Below are positions 53,654 to 62,972 of a stretch of DNA of 64,000 nucleotides, one piece after another. Numbering within the stretch: the stretch's first letter is position 1; every line of letters starts with the position of its first letter. A program made the translations under genes and the position numbers. The notes beneath the pieces were generated by a model. That model worked only from the letters and a program-made list of their open reading frames with translations, did not search any database and was not told the DNA's origin. The DNA comes from Terrimonas sp. (GTDB lineage: Bacteria; Bacteroidota; Bacteroidia; Chitinophagales; Chitinophagaceae). The DNA lies in the NCBI GenBank assembly GCA_016125075.1, contig WGMO01000017.1, forward strand, positions 62,001-126,000. Direction: 5' to 3'.

Positions 53654-56266
53654 ATGAGTAAGCTGTTAAAGTTATTATCCCCCCTGATTATCCTGTTGAA
53701 CGGTATCAACACTCTTGCACAGGTGGAACCCACCCCTGCAGCAGTGAGGATGCAATCCATCCAGCAACGCAAAGACCTGGAAAAAAAATCCTTATTGAAT
53801 GATATTTCATTCCGAAACATTGGTCCCACAGTTATGAGCGGCCGTGTTACGGATATTGATGCCAACCCGGAAGATCCTACCGAGTTTTACGTAGCCTATG
53901 CATCCGGCGGACTTTGGTATACCCATAATAACGGGCTTTCCTTCTCTCCCATCTTTGATACCGAAGATATCATCACAATCGGGGATATCGCCGTGAATTG
54001 GAAAAACAGGATCATCTGGGTTGGTACCGGTGAAGTGAACAGCAGCCGCTCTTCCTATGCCGGTATCGGGGTATTTAAAAGCAGCGACAATGGCAAATCC
54101 TGGCAATACCTGGGTTTACCTGAATCCCATCATATTGGAAAAATATTATTGCACCCCTCCGACCCCAATACAGCCTGGGTAGGTGTATTGGGCCACCTCT
54201 ATTCATCAAACAGCGAGAGAGGGGTCTATAAGACCACTGACGGGGGGAAAAGCTGGACCCAGACCCTTTTTATCGATGACAATACCGGGATTGCAGAAAT
54301 GGATATCAACCCTGAAAACCCCGAAGAAATTTATGCCGCTTCCTGGTATCGTACCCGGACAGCATGGAACTTTGAGGAAGCCGGAAAATCAAGCGGAATT
54401 TATAAGAGTTCGGATGGCGGTAATACCTGGAAACTATTAACCACAGAAGGGTCCGGGTTCCCAACCGGTGCGGATGTGGGTAGGATTGGACTGGCCGTTT
54501 ATCCCAAAAAGCCTTCCCTGGTCTATGCGGTGGTCGATAACCAGCAGGTGAAACCGGATACTGCAAAAAAAAATCAGGACAAATACCAGCTCGATGATTT
54601 TAAGTCGATCAGTAAGGAACAATTTGCTGCCCTCGATGATAAGAAACTGGATTCCTTTTTTATGGAAAACAGGATGTACCAGCGCTATAAGGCCCGGCAG
54701 GTGAAAGAAGAAGTGGCGAACGGAAAAATAAAACCCACTGCCGTGTATGATTACCTGAACGTCAACACGGGATTTGAAGGTTCTCCCATAGGCTGTGAAG
54801 TCTATAAAAGCGAAAACGGTGGCATAACCTGGAGAAAAACCAATGAAAAGGATATCAATATCTTTTTCACTTACGGTTATTATTTTGCCAAGATCTATGT
54901 ATCCCCCTACAATGAAAATAAATTATTCATCATGGGTTTCTCGCCGGTGATGTCTACGGATGGCGGAAAAACCTGGAAAGCCATTGATAAAAATAATGTT
55001 CATGCCGATCACCATACGCTTTGGATTGACCCTAAAAAAGATGGTCACCTGATCAACGGAAATGATGGCGGGGTCAATATAACTTATGATGACGGAGCAG
55101 TATGGTTTAAGGCGAATACACCGCCTGTTGGCCAGTTTTATGCGATCACGACCGACAATGCCAAACCGTATAATGTATATGGCGGTTTACAGGATAACGG
55201 GGTCTGGTACCTCCCATCGCAAAAACCCCGGAATTCTTTTGCCAATTCAGGTCTCGGACTGGCAGATGGCATTGAAAAAAGTATCGGAGGCGGAGATGGC
55301 ATGCAGGTGCAGGTTGACCAGCGGGATAATGCCACGGTTTATTATGGATCTCAATTTGGGAATTATGCCCGAAGAAATCTTTCCGTTCCGGGCCGTCCGG
55401 CCAGGATCACCCCTTCGCATACATTAGGGGAATTGCCTTACCGATTCAACTGGCAGTCGCCCATACTGCTCAGTAAATTCAACAATGATATTTTGTATTT
55501 TGGCAGCAATCATTTTCATCGTTCCATGAACAGGGGCGACAGTATGACAACCATGAGTCCTGACCTGAGCAGGGGCGGCAGGGAAGGGAATGTGCCTTAT
55601 GGCACGATTACCGCCATCGATGAATCGCCGCTGCGTTTTGGTTTGATCTATGCCGGTACAGATGATGGGAACCTGCAGCGTACCTACGATGATGGTTATT
55701 CATGGGAACAACTGAATGCGCCTGCAATCAACCAGAAGAAAAAAAAGAAAGAAACGGGTCAGCTGATTACCCATCAACTCTGGGTAAGCCGGGTTACCGC
55801 CAGCCGGTTTTCGGAAGGACGAGTTTTTGTTTCACTAAACGGATATCGCTTTGATCATTTCCTTCCCTATTTATATATCAGCGAGGATTTTGGTAAAACC
55901 TGGACACCGATTGGCTCCGATCTGCCCAATGAACCGATCAATGTTGTAAAAGAAGATACCCGGAACGACAGCATCCTCTACGTAGGGACCGATGGTGGAC
56001 TTTATGTAAGCTTTGACCGGGGTAATAGTTTCATGATGTGGAATGCAGGGTTGCCAAAATCGGTACCCATCCATGATATTGTCATCCAGGAGCGGGATGA
56101 TGAGATTGTGCTGGGCACGCATGGCAGGAGCATTTACATTGCAAAATTGGCGGATGTAAGGATGCTGAAGAAAGACCCGGACTGGATGAAAAAGAAAAAA
56201 AACAAAGACAATAAAAAGAAACCGGAGGTAGAAGAGGAAGAATCCCCGGAACCCGAGATCGAATAA
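53654..56266 (+). CDS. exported BNR/VPS10-like beta-propeller protein
   Basis: From the ATG at 53654 the protein has 870 residues. A signal peptide (MSKLLKLLSPLIILLNGINTLAQ) is followed by repeated BNR/Asp-box units such as SSDGGNTW, KTTDGGKSW, STDGGKTW and SFDRGNSF across about 90-830, the pattern of sortilin/VPS10 propellers and xyloglucan-active enzymes. Catalytic residues are not obvious. A charged Lys/Glu tail (about 835-870) ends the protein. It may bind or cleave a complex glycan or peptide. A symmetrical terminator follows. Confidence 0.85.
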   Translation: MSKLLKLLSPLIILLNGINTLAQVEPTPAAVRMQSIQQRKDLEKKSLLNDISFRNIGPTVMSGRVTDIDANPEDPTEFYVAYASGGLWYTHNNGLSFSPIFDTEDIITIGDIAVNWKNRIIWVGTGEVNSSRSSYAGIGVFKSSDNGKSWQYLGLPESHHIGKILLHPSDPNTAWVGVLGHLYSSNSERGVYKTTDGGKSWTQTLFIDDNTGIAEMDINPENPEEIYAASWYRTRTAWNFEEAGKSSGIYKSSDGGNTWKLLTTEGSGFPTGADVGRIGLAVYPKKPSLVYAVVDNQQVKPDTAKKNQDKYQLDDFKSISKEQFAALDDKKLDSFFMENRMYQRYKARQVKEEVANGKIKPTAVYDYLNVNTGFEGSPIGCEVYKSENGGITWRKTNEKDINIFFTYGYYFAKIYVSPYNENKLFIMGFSPVMSTDGGKTWKAIDKNNVHADHHTLWIDPKKDGHLINGNDGGVNITYDDGAVWFKANTPPVGQFYAITTDNAKPYNVYGGLQDNGVWYLPSQKPRNSFANSGLGLADGIEKSIGGGDGMQVQVDQRDNATVYYGSQFGNYARRNLSVPGRPARITPSHTLGELPYRFNWQSPILLSKFNNDILYFGSNHFHRSMNRGDSMTTMSPDLSRGGREGNVPYGTITAIDESPLRFGLIYAGTDDGNLQRTYDDGYSWEQLNAPAINQKKKKKETGQLITHQLWVSRVTASRFSEGRVFVSLNGYRFDHFLPYLYISEDFGKTWTPIGSDLPNEPINVVKEDTRNDSILYVGTDGGLYVSFDRGNSFMMWNAGLPKSVPIHDIVIQERDDEIVLGTHGRSIYIAKLADVRMLKKDPDWMKKKKNKDNKKKPEVEEEESPEPEIE

Positions 56267-56271
56267 AAAAG

Positions 56272-56297
56272 AAACCCGTCTGTATGACGGGTTTTTT
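56272..56297. terminator. bidirectional intrinsic terminator between convergent genes
   Basis: AACCCGTC TGTAT GACGGGTT is an 8-bp stem with a 5-nt loop, followed by TTTT on the plus strand. It lies just past the BNR gene stop and next to the stop of the CoA-transferase gene on the minus strand. Confidence 0.85.
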
Positions 56298-56298
56298 A

Positions 56299-57582
56299 TT
56301 AAAAACATTTGAATCTTTCAAAGCAGGCTTTATCCAGTTCTTCCCGGTCATCGGGATGGGCGATATTGATGAGCGCCCTTGCCCTTTGCCGCAGGTTTTT
56401 TCCATAGAGATAAGCGGCGCCGAATTCCGTTACAACATAATGCACATGCCCCCGGGTGGTGACTACCCCCGCTCCGGGTTTCAGAAATGGCACGATACGA
56501 CCCACCCCTTTTGAAGTGCGGCTGGTCAGCGCAATGATGGGTTTCCCCCCTTCGCTGAGTGCAGCACCGCGCATAAAATCCATTTGGCCGCCAATGCCGC
56601 TGTACTGCCGGGTTCCGATCGAATCCGCGCAGACCTGGCCGGTAATATCCACTTCGATCGCACTGTTCACGGCTACCACTTTGGGGTTTCGCCTGATCAC
56701 ATGCGGATCATTTACATAATCTATATCAAGAAAAACAAACGAAGGGTTATCATGCACATAATCATACAGTTTCCTGGTGCCCACGGCAAAACCCGTTACC
56801 GTTTTATAAGGATGTATTTTTTTATGCGTGTTGTTGATGATATCCTTATCAACAAGATCAATGATACCATCACTGCACATCTCTGTATGCACCCCCAGGT
56901 TCTTATGATTGTAAAGGGATTTCAAAACCGCATCAGGAATCGTTCCGATACCCAGCTGAAGCGTGCTGCCGTCTTCAATCAGTTCCGCCACATTTTTCCC
57001 GATCCTGATTTCATCTTCCCCGATCTTAGAACCGTAATCCACTTCCGGAAGGTCTTCCTCATGATAAACAAGCGAATCTATACGAAGGGTATGAATTAAA
57101 CTATCCCCATGGGTGCGGGGCACTTTGGGATTGACCTGTGCAATGATATGTTTTGCCGTATTCACTGCGCTCCGGGCAATATCGACAGAAACACCCAATG
57201 AACAATAGCCATGTTCATCCGGTGGAGATACCTGGATCAATGCCACGTCAATTTCCATCTGGTTCCGGAACAGGTCGGGGATATCGCTTAGGAATACAGG
57301 GATAAAATCCGCTCTTCCCTCGTTCACCGCTATTCTAACAGATTCTGAAACAAACATGCAGTTGATATGAAAGGAATCAGCATATTGCGGTTTATCGACC
57401 ACGATATCGCCCTGGACAGTAATGAATACCAATTCTACATTGCGCAAATCTGCCGACCTTTTACTGAGTTCCCTCATCAGGTAAAGGGGGGTCTGCGCAC
57501 TGCCCTGCACAAAAACACGGCTTCCTGTTTTGATAACAGAAAGGGCTTTTTCTGCAGGTGTATAAGTTATGGGTACACGCAT
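56299..57582 (-). CDS. acetyl-CoA hydrolase/CoA-transferase family protein
   Basis: The 427-residue protein has the class I CoA-transferase features: QVSPPDEHGYCSLG (117-130), the catalytic Glu234 in HTEMCSDG, and the later SGIGGQMDFMRGA and GVVTTRGHVHYVVTEFG blocks. These mark the 4-hydroxybutyrate or acetate CoA-transferase subgroup. It moves CoA between short-chain acids in the cytoplasm; the exact pair is not known. A TAGTTTTG box lies 23 nt upstream. It is convergent with the BNR gene. Confidence 0.88.
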   Translation of the reverse strand: MRVPITYTPAEKALSVIKTGSRVFVQGSAQTPLYLMRELSKRSADLRNVELVFITVQGDIVVDKPQYADSFHINCMFVSESVRIAVNEGRADFIPVFLSDIPDLFRNQMEIDVALIQVSPPDEHGYCSLGVSVDIARSAVNTAKHIIAQVNPKVPRTHGDSLIHTLRIDSLVYHEEDLPEVDYGSKIGEDEIRIGKNVAELIEDGSTLQLGIGTIPDAVLKSLYNHKNLGVHTEMCSDGIIDLVDKDIINNTHKKIHPYKTVTGFAVGTRKLYDYVHDNPSFVFLDIDYVNDPHVIRRNPKVVAVNSAIEVDITGQVCADSIGTRQYSGIGGQMDFMRGAALSEGGKPIIALTSRTSKGVGRIVPFLKPGAGVVTTRGHVHYVVTEFGAAYLYGKNLRQRARALINIAHPDDREELDKACFERFKCF

Positions 57583-57604
57583 CTGATATTTTTTTATTCT
57601 ATGG

Positions 57605-57612
57605 CAAAACTA
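57605..57612 (-). promoter_or_regulatory. candidate -7 promoter box of the CoA-transferase gene (TAGTTTTG)
   Basis: On the minus strand TAGTTTTG fits TAnnTTTG and lies 22 nt before the ATG at 57582. No TTTG -33 box is clear. Confidence 0.4.
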
Positions 57613-57675
57613 AAAACAGCTGTTTCACCGGAAGTTGATTACTCCCCTGTACAGGGCTGATATCAGTCATAAAAA

Positions 57676-58095
57676 TCAATGGGAAAGAAACCATTCAACC
57701 GCCAGTTCATATCCTTTTAAACCAAGGCCAAAAATACTGCCCACTGCTTTTGCTGAAACATGCGACAATTTCCGGAAGTCTTCCCTGGCATGGACATTGG
57801 AGATATGGACTTCAATGACGGGTGTCCTGATGGCAGCAATGGCATCGCCTATGGCAACAGAAGTATGGGTATACCCACCCGGGTTAAAAATGATCCCGTC
57901 GCAATCAAACCCTGCCCTTTGGATCTCATTGATCAGTTCCCCTTCTATATTACTTTGGTATTGACTGAAATGAATATGAGGATATTTCGCCTTCAATTCT
58001 GAGAAATACTGGTCAAAAGGTTTATTACCATAAATATCGGTTTCTCTTTTTCCCAGCAGGTTTAAATTAGGCCCGTTGATGATCACTATCCGCAT
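57676..58095 (-). CDS. aroQ: type II 3-dehydroquinate dehydratase
   Basis: AroQ forms 3-dehydroshikimate in the shikimate pathway. The 139-residue protein has NGPNLNLLG (7-15), the catalytic Tyr22 (DIYG), NPGGYTHTS and EVHISNVHARE with the active-site His, all features of the dodecameric type II enzyme. Length matches the family norm (about 140-150). It follows carA by 48 nt on the same strand. Confidence 0.95.
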   Translation of the reverse strand: MRIVIINGPNLNLLGKRETDIYGNKPFDQYFSELKAKYPHIHFSQYQSNIEGELINEIQRAGFDCDGIIFNPGGYTHTSVAIGDAIAAIRTPVIEVHISNVHAREDFRKLSHVSAKAVGSIFGLGLKGYELAVEWFLSH

Positions 58096-58143
58096 ATTGC
58101 AGCCATTGAAGATTTAAACGAAAATACAGCTTTGCCACGATTA

Positions 58144-59247
58144 TTAATGCTGCACCCCCATGAGTGAAAGGAAATCGTCAAACAGATAACGGGAATCATG
58201 CGGGCCGGGTGTAGCTTCCGGGTGATACTGTACGGAAAAAACAGGTTTCCCCTTTACTCGGATGCCTTCAATGGATTTATCATTCAGGTTGACATGGGTG
58301 ATCTCAATTGTGGGGGAATTCCTGACGGCTTCCGGGTCAACACCAAAACCGTGATTCTGCGTGGTGATTTCGCTCTTACCGGTTTGCAGGTTCATGACAG
58401 GATGGTTTAAGCCCCTGTGTCCATGATGCATCTTGAATGTGGGCACCCCATTGGCAAGGGCCAGTAACTGATGCCCCAGGCAGATGCCGAAGGTGGGTTT
58501 GTTTTCCTGTAATATTTCTTTTACGGTCGCAATTGCATAATCCATGGAGGAGGGATCCCCGGGTCCATTGGAGATGAAATACCCTGAAGGGTCAAACTCC
58601 CTGAGCCGGGATGCCGGTGTTTTGGCGGGAAATACTTTTACATAAGCTCCGCGATCGGTCATGCATTTCAGGATATGCTGTTTACAGCCGAAGTCCAGAA
58701 CCGCCACTTTGATGGCAGCATCCGGGTTGCCGATTGCATATTCCTTTTCAGTGGTTACCTGGGACGCCAGTTCCAAACCGGCCATTGAAGGTATTTTTGA
58801 CAGTTCTTTCTTTAATATTTCAACATCGGTAATGGCTGAGGAAATGATACAATTCATGGCCCCCTTTGTCCGGATATGGGCCACGAGTGATCGGGTATCG
58901 ACACCCTCAATAGCAACAATATTATTCTTTTTCAGGTATTCATCCAATGATCCATCGGCCATCTTACGGCTATACTGGTCTTCCAGGTTCCGCCCGATCA
59001 GCCCCCGGATTTTCACGGCATCTGATTCCACATCTTCATCTCTGACACCATAATTACCAACATGAACGGCGTTCATGATCAATACCTGGCCGAAATAACT
59101 GGGGTCCGTAAATACTTCCTGGTATCCGGTCATACCTGTATTGAAACAGATTTCGCCGCCTGTGGTGCCGATGGTGCCAAAAGCGAATCCCTTACAAATA
59201 GTTCCGTCTTCTAACAGTAAAATAGCAGGTTGTTGTGTTTGCTCCAT
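58144..59247 (-). CDS. carA: carbamoyl-phosphate synthase small (glutaminase) subunit
   Basis: CarA frees ammonia from glutamine and passes it to CarB for arginine and pyrimidine synthesis. The 367-residue protein has the N-terminal CPSase small-chain domain (FNTGMTGYQEVFTDPSYFGQ in parts) and a class I glutaminase with Cys256 (FGICLGHQ), His342 and Glu344 (QYHPEA). carB is not in the window. It follows rplQ after the alpha-operon terminator; an rplQ-carA neighbourhood is common in Bacteroidota (from memory). Confidence 0.96.
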   Translation of the reverse strand: MEQTQQPAILLLEDGTICKGFAFGTIGTTGGEICFNTGMTGYQEVFTDPSYFGQVLIMNAVHVGNYGVRDEDVESDAVKIRGLIGRNLEDQYSRKMADGSLDEYLKKNNIVAIEGVDTRSLVAHIRTKGAMNCIISSAITDVEILKKELSKIPSMAGLELASQVTTEKEYAIGNPDAAIKVAVLDFGCKQHILKCMTDRGAYVKVFPAKTPASRLREFDPSGYFISNGPGDPSSMDYAIATVKEILQENKPTFGICLGHQLLALANGVPTFKMHHGHRGLNHPVMNLQTGKSEITTQNHGFGVDPEAVRNSPTIEITHVNLNDKSIEGIRVKGKPVFSVQYHPEATPGPHDSRYLFDDFLSLMGVQH

Positions 59248-59312
59248 GGTATTAAAAGGTTTTGCAAAGAAAAGGAATCAGTATTATTAAGCCGGCAATA
59301 GTTTTTCACAAC

Positions 59313-59341
59313 AAAAAAGCAGAACCTTTACAAGTCCTGCT
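59313..59341 (-). terminator. intrinsic terminator of the alpha operon after rplQ
   Basis: On the minus strand AGCAGGAC and GTTCTGCT pair over 8 bp (one G-U) with an 8-nt loop and are followed by five to six T. It lies 27 nt past the rplQ stop and 66 nt before carA. Confidence 0.8.
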
Positions 59342-59367
59342 TTGATATTTTATCGACCGGTTCAATC

Positions 59368-59871
59368 TTATTCTTCTGTTTTTTCTTCGTTGGTTGTTTC
59401 GGTTGCTTCTTCTGCTGCAGCAGTCGTTTCGGTTGATTTTTTGGCAGTGCTTTTTCCACGACGGGTTCTCCTGGCACCTTCCTTGGCTCCTTCCGCCTGC
59501 TTACCGTATACTTCATTGAAATCGACCAGTTCGATCATCGCCTGCTCTGCATTATCTCCCACACGGGCGCCGAGTTTGATGATCCGGGTATATCCGCCGG
59601 GACGTCCGCCGATCTTATCAGCAACCGCTCCGAATAATTCTTTAATCGCTTCCTTATCCTGCAGATAGCTGAAAACGACCCTGCGCTGATGCGTAGTATT
59701 GGTTTTTCCCTTGGTGATAAGGGGTTCCACATACACACGCAAAGCTTTTGCCTTGGCCAGTGTAGTAACAATTCGCTTGTGCTGGATCAGCTGGCAGGCC
59801 AGGTTGCTCAATAAAGCATCCCTGTGCGATTTGGTCCTGCTTAGATTTTTGATTTTGTCTCCGTGACGCAT
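59368..59871 (-). CDS. rplQ: 50S ribosomal protein L17 with charged tail
   Basis: L17 sits near the tunnel exit. The core (1-121) starts [20 protein letters not shown] and holds the [20 protein letters not shown] and [17 protein letters not shown] blocks. Residues 122-167 are an extra tail: first basic ([14 protein letters not shown]), then Thr/Ala/Glu-rich and strongly acidic (EEKTEE). E. coli L17 has 127 residues. It is the last gene of the alpha operon, 116 nt after rpoA, and a terminator follows. Confidence 0.95.
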   Translation of the reverse strand: MRHGDKIKNLSRTKSHRDALLSNLACQLIQHKRIVTTLAKAKALRVYVEPLITKGKTNTTHQRRVVFSYLQDKEAIKELFGAVADKIGGRPGGYTRIIKLGARVGDNAEQAMIELVDFNEVYGKQAEGAKEGARRTRRGKSTAKKSTETTAAAEEATETTNEEKTEE

Positions 59872-59888
59872 GACTTTTGTTTTTATTC

Positions 59889-59915
59889 GGCTGCACCGTG
59901 TCAGGAATTGCAGCC
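59889..59915 (-). other. hairpin in the rpoA-rplQ spacer
   Basis: GGCTGCA and TGCAGCC form a perfect 7-bp stem with a 13-nt loop, 17 nt upstream of the rplQ ATG. There is no T-run next to it. Possibly a translation or processing element. Confidence 0.4.
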
Positions 59916-59987
59916 TACAGGTATAAAATTACTGTTTACAGCACCACCCCCGTATGAACCGGGATGCAATGCCGGATATTCTTTTTA

Positions 59988-60989
59988 TTACAATTCATCG
60001 GGATCAACACCCAGCTTCACCAGGTCCATACCAAAAGAAAGACCTCTTTCGGTCAGCACCTGTTCGATCTCAGCCAGTGATTTCTGTCCGAAATTCCTGA
60101 ACTTCATCAGGTCTTCCTGCTCATACTGTACCAGCTCACTCAGGGAATTGATTTTTGCAGCTTTCAGGCAATTGAAAGCCCGTACTGAAAGATCAAGGTC
60201 TTCAAGCGGGGTTTTCAACACTTTACGTAACTGCAGGGTTTGTTCATCGACCAGGTCCTCTTTCTTTTCTTCCTTATTGTCGAAAGTGATATTTTCATCA
60301 GTGATGATCATCAGGTGCTGTATCAGGATACGGCTAGCCTGTTTTACAGCCTCTTCAGGATGGATCGTACCATCGGTCACCACTTCCATGATCAGTTTCT
60401 CATAGTCTGTCCTTTGTTCAACACGGGTATTCTCAATGGTATACTTAACATTCTTGATCGGCGTATAGATGGAATCCACTGGGATATATCCAAGGGGAGC
60501 ATCCTTTGGCTTATTATCTTCGGCCGGCACATAACCACGGCCCTTGCCAATGGTCAGTTCAATATCGATCTTAGCGGAAGAATCCAGCGTACAGATCAGT
60601 AATTCGGGATTCATCACGGCAAAGCTCTGTGTAGCCTGACCGATATTGCCCGCAGTGAATTGTGTCTGGTTTTTAACCGAAAGCATGATGCGCTCATTCG
60701 CTACCTCATGATCTACGATCTTCTTCAATCTTACCTGCTTCAGGTTCAGTATGATCTCTACCACATCTTCACTTACCCCTGTAATGGTGGCAAATTCGTG
60801 TTCCACACCTTCGATCTTCACCCCTACGATGGCATAGCCTTCCAGGCTGCTCAGCAGGACCCGGCGCAAAGCATTACCAATGGTTACACCATAACCCGGC
60901 TCAAGCGGACGAAACTCGAACTGAGCTTCAAAATCGGTAGCCTTTTGTAAGATGATCTTATCAGGTTTTTGGAAATTTAAGATGGACAT
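59988..60989 (-). CDS. rpoA: DNA-directed RNA polymerase subunit alpha
   Basis: Alpha forms the dimer on which the polymerase assembles. The 333-residue protein has the N-terminal domain (FEFRPLEPGYGVTIGNALRRVLLSS in parts) and the C-terminal domain (LEDLDLSVRAFNCLKAAKINSLSELVQYEQEDL in parts) that contacts upstream DNA and regulators. Length equals the E. coli 329 within a few residues. It lies 45 nt after rpsD. Confidence 0.97.
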   Translation of the reverse strand: MSILNFQKPDKIILQKATDFEAQFEFRPLEPGYGVTIGNALRRVLLSSLEGYAIVGVKIEGVEHEFATITGVSEDVVEIILNLKQVRLKKIVDHEVANERIMLSVKNQTQFTAGNIGQATQSFAVMNPELLICTLDSSAKIDIELTIGKGRGYVPAEDNKPKDAPLGYIPVDSIYTPIKNVKYTIENTRVEQRTDYEKLIMEVVTDGTIHPEEAVKQASRILIQHLMIITDENITFDNKEEKKEDLVDEQTLQLRKVLKTPLEDLDLSVRAFNCLKAAKINSLSELVQYEQEDLMKFRNFGQKSLAEIEQVLTERGLSFGMDLVKLGVDPDEL

Positions 60990-61034
60990 ATTTAATGTTT
61001 AAAGTTTGAAATGTTGTTCTGCACCACTGCCATT

Positions 61035-61640
61035 TTACTTGCTGTACAATTCCACGATCAGCTGTTCCTTGATATTCTCAGGAACACTTTCTCTTTCGGG
61101 ATAAGCAATAAAAGTACCCTTCATCTCTGTTTCATTCCAGTCCAGCCAGCTGAACTTGGGGTTCTTTCCGGCGATAACGCTGGTAACAGAAGTCTTTTCC
61201 TTGCTGATCTCTTTCAGGCTGATAATATCACCGGGCTTCACTTCGTAGGAAGGCGTATTGACGACTTCATCATTTACGGTAATGTGCTTGTGGCTCACCA
61301 GCTGGCGGGCAGCCGGACGGGAAGGTGCAATCCCGAGACGAAATACGGTATTATCCAGACGGGCTTCCAGTAATTTGATCAGGTTTTCACCCGTAACACC
61401 TTTACGGCGTGCGGCTTCTTCAAATGTTTTGCGGAACTGCTTTTCCAACACACCATAAGTGTATTTGGCCTTTTGTTTTTCGCGGAGCTGAAGTGCATAT
61501 TCACCCAGGGTCTTACGCTTGCGCTGTGCGCCATGCTGACCGGGGGGGTTGCTGTTTTTATTCAGCCATTTACCGTTGCCTAAGATAGGCTCTCCAAAAA
61601 TGCGGGAAATCTTGGTCTTTGGACCAGTGTAACGTGCCAT
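61035..61640 (-). CDS. rpsD: 30S ribosomal protein S4
   Basis: S4 starts 30S assembly and, in E. coli, represses the alpha operon. The 201-residue protein shows PKTKISRIFGEPILGNG near the start and the S4 RNA-binding domain (ARLDNTVFRLGIAPSRPAARQLVSHKHITVND in parts). It has no Cys, so it is the zinc-less form. Its upstream spacer of 142 nt holds an 8-bp hairpin, so an autogenous control site there is possible. Confidence 0.97.
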   Translation of the reverse strand: MARYTGPKTKISRIFGEPILGNGKWLNKNSNPPGQHGAQRKRKTLGEYALQLREKQKAKYTYGVLEKQFRKTFEEAARRKGVTGENLIKLLEARLDNTVFRLGIAPSRPAARQLVSHKHITVNDEVVNTPSYEVKPGDIISLKEISKEKTSVTSVIAGKNPKFSWLDWNETEMKGTFIAYPERESVPENIKEQLIVELYSK

Positions 61641-61655
61641 AGTTTTTATTCATTT

Positions 61656-61693
61656 ACGCTTTTTTGAAACGGTGCGTTGATCAGTAAAAGCGT
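61656..61693 (-). other. hairpin in the rpsD leader
   Basis: On the minus strand ACGCTTTT and AAAAGCGT form a perfect 8-bp stem with a 22-nt loop, ending 15 nt before the rpsD ATG. Candidate S4-binding or translation-control site. Confidence 0.4.
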
Positions 61694-61782
61694 TAAAAAT
61701 CAATCAAGCACCCTTTAATGAAATGAACCAGTTTGGCGATTCAATATGTATGGAGCCATCAGCCAGTGCCGATAACCCTTTC

Positions 61783-62187
61783 TTAAACTCTTCTTTTCTT
61801 CGGGGGACGGCATCCGTTATGCGGTAAAGGCGTAACGTCTTTGATCATCACCACCTCAATACCGGATTGTGACAGGGATCGGATGGCGCTTTCGCGGCCG
61901 GAGCCCGGTCCTTTCACATATACATCCACCCTTTTCAGACCGGCATCAAAGGCCGTTTTGGCGGCATCGCTGGAAGCCATCTGTGCGGCGTAAGGCGTGT
62001 TCTTTTTAGAACCCCTGAAACCCATCTTTCCGGCACTGCTCCAGGAAATAACCTGCCCGTTCTTATTGGTCAGGCTGATGATAATGTTGTTGAAACTTGC
62101 AACGATGTGTGCGTCGCCATAAGCATCCACCTTTACGACTCTTTTCTTCGCAGCTGCTTTTGCGCTTTGTTGTTGTGCTTTTGCCAT
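61783..62187 (-). CDS. rpsK: 30S ribosomal protein S11
   Basis: S11 shapes the 30S platform near the E-site. The 134-residue protein has a Lys/Ala-rich start, the core [28 protein letters not shown] (in parts) and the signature ending [18 protein letters not shown]. Length is near the E. coli 129. It follows rpsM after a 156-nt gap that holds a terminator-like hairpin. Confidence 0.97.
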   Translation of the reverse strand: MAKAQQQSAKAAAKKRVVKVDAYGDAHIVASFNNIIISLTNKNGQVISWSSAGKMGFRGSKKNTPYAAQMASSDAAKTAFDAGLKRVDVYVKGPGSGRESAIRSLSQSGIEVVMIKDVTPLPHNGCRPPKKRRV

Positions 62188-62310
62188 TTTTTATTAATTC
62201 GAGGTACTCTTTATTTTAATGAGCTTTCCCGTTTTCTCCGGAAAAACCTGAATCAACCCTCCACCTGCACCGGGTATCCGTAATTGATTCAGCTGATAGG
62301 TGCATATTGT

Positions 62311-62337
62311 AAAAGCCGAAAGCTATCGCTTCCGGCT
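62311..62337 (-). terminator. terminator-like attenuator between rpsM and rpsK
   Basis: On the minus strand AGCCGGAAGC and GCTTTCGGCT form a 10-bp stem (one G-U) with loop GATA, followed by TTTT. It lies 6 nt past the rpsM stop and 123 nt before rpsK, so it could lower expression of the downstream genes. Confidence 0.65.
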
Positions 62338-62343
62338 GATCGC

Positions 62344-62724
62344 TTATTTCTTCGGTGCCTTCTTCTTACCGGCCACTGTCTTACGCTTACCCTTCCTGGT
62401 ACGGCTGTTGGTCTTGGTACGCTGACCACGAACCGGCAACCCTTTACGGTGACGAAGTCCCCGGTAACAGGCGATATCCAGCAAACGTTTGATGCTCATC
62501 TGTACTTCCGAGCGTAACTGACCTTCTACTTTGAATTCTTCAGTAATCGTGTTACGGATGGAATTCAGGTCCTCATCATTCCAGTCATTCACTTTCTTGC
62601 TACGGTCAATATTATTCTTGTCCAGAATATACCTGGCCGTAGAAGGACCAATACCATATATATAGGTAAGGCCTATTTCTCCTCTTTTGTTTTTTGGTAA
62701 GTCAACACCGGCAATACGAGCCAT
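62344..62724 (-). CDS. rpsM: 30S ribosomal protein S13
   Basis: S13 is in the 30S head and contacts 23S rRNA and tRNA. The 126-residue protein has [25 protein letters not shown] (in parts), the helix-two-turn-helix and the signature [27 protein letters not shown] (in parts), with a basic end. Length is near the E. coli 118. It starts 37 nt after rpmJ. Confidence 0.97.
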   Translation of the reverse strand: MARIAGVDLPKNKRGEIGLTYIYGIGPSTARYILDKNNIDRSKKVNDWNDEDLNSIRNTITEEFKVEGQLRSEVQMSIKRLLDIACYRGLRHRKGLPVRGQRTKTNSRTRKGKRKTVAGKKKAPKK

Positions 62725-62761
62725 ATGAAATTTGAGATTTTAGATTAATAATATTAAAAGA

Positions 62762-62878
62762 TTATCCCTGGCGCTGCTTAAAGCGGGGATTCTTTTTGTT
62801 AATAATGTAAAGCTTGCCTTTTCTGCGAACGATCTTGCAATCGACGCTGCGCTTTTTGATGGATGCTCTTACTTTCAT
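62762..62878 (-). CDS. rpmJ: 50S ribosomal protein L36, zinc-less form
   Basis: The 38-residue frame reads [19 protein letters not shown], then [19 protein letters not shown], the L36 family sequence. Only one of the Cys ligands of the zinc ribbon is kept (Cys14; the usual first Cys is Ser), so this is the C- form. It lies between infA (94 nt) and rpsM (37 nt), the normal alpha-operon order. It is too short for most automatic gene calls. Confidence 0.95.
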   Translation of the reverse strand: MKVRASIKKRSVDCKIVRRKGKLYIINKKNPRFKQRQG

Positions 62879-62943
62879 TTTTTAAGCTTTTTGCTACCGG
62901 TCTCTAACCTTTAGCTATTCACATTTTATTGATTCGCTTTTAG

Positions 62944-62962
62944 CTGCCGTCTGAGACGGCAG
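62944..62962 (-). other. hairpin between infA and rpmJ
   Basis: CTGCCGTC TGA GACGGCAG is a perfect 8-bp stem with a 3-nt loop, 10 nt past the infA stop. No T-run follows, so simple intrinsic termination is unlikely. It could slow polymerase or mark a processing site. Confidence 0.5.
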
Positions 62963-62972
62963 GCTTACAGCA

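Noticed and set aside
59328-59516. 62-codon frame opposite the rplQ frame
   Set aside because: It overlaps rplQ on the same strand in another frame and is only a low-complexity Lys/Pro/Gln run.
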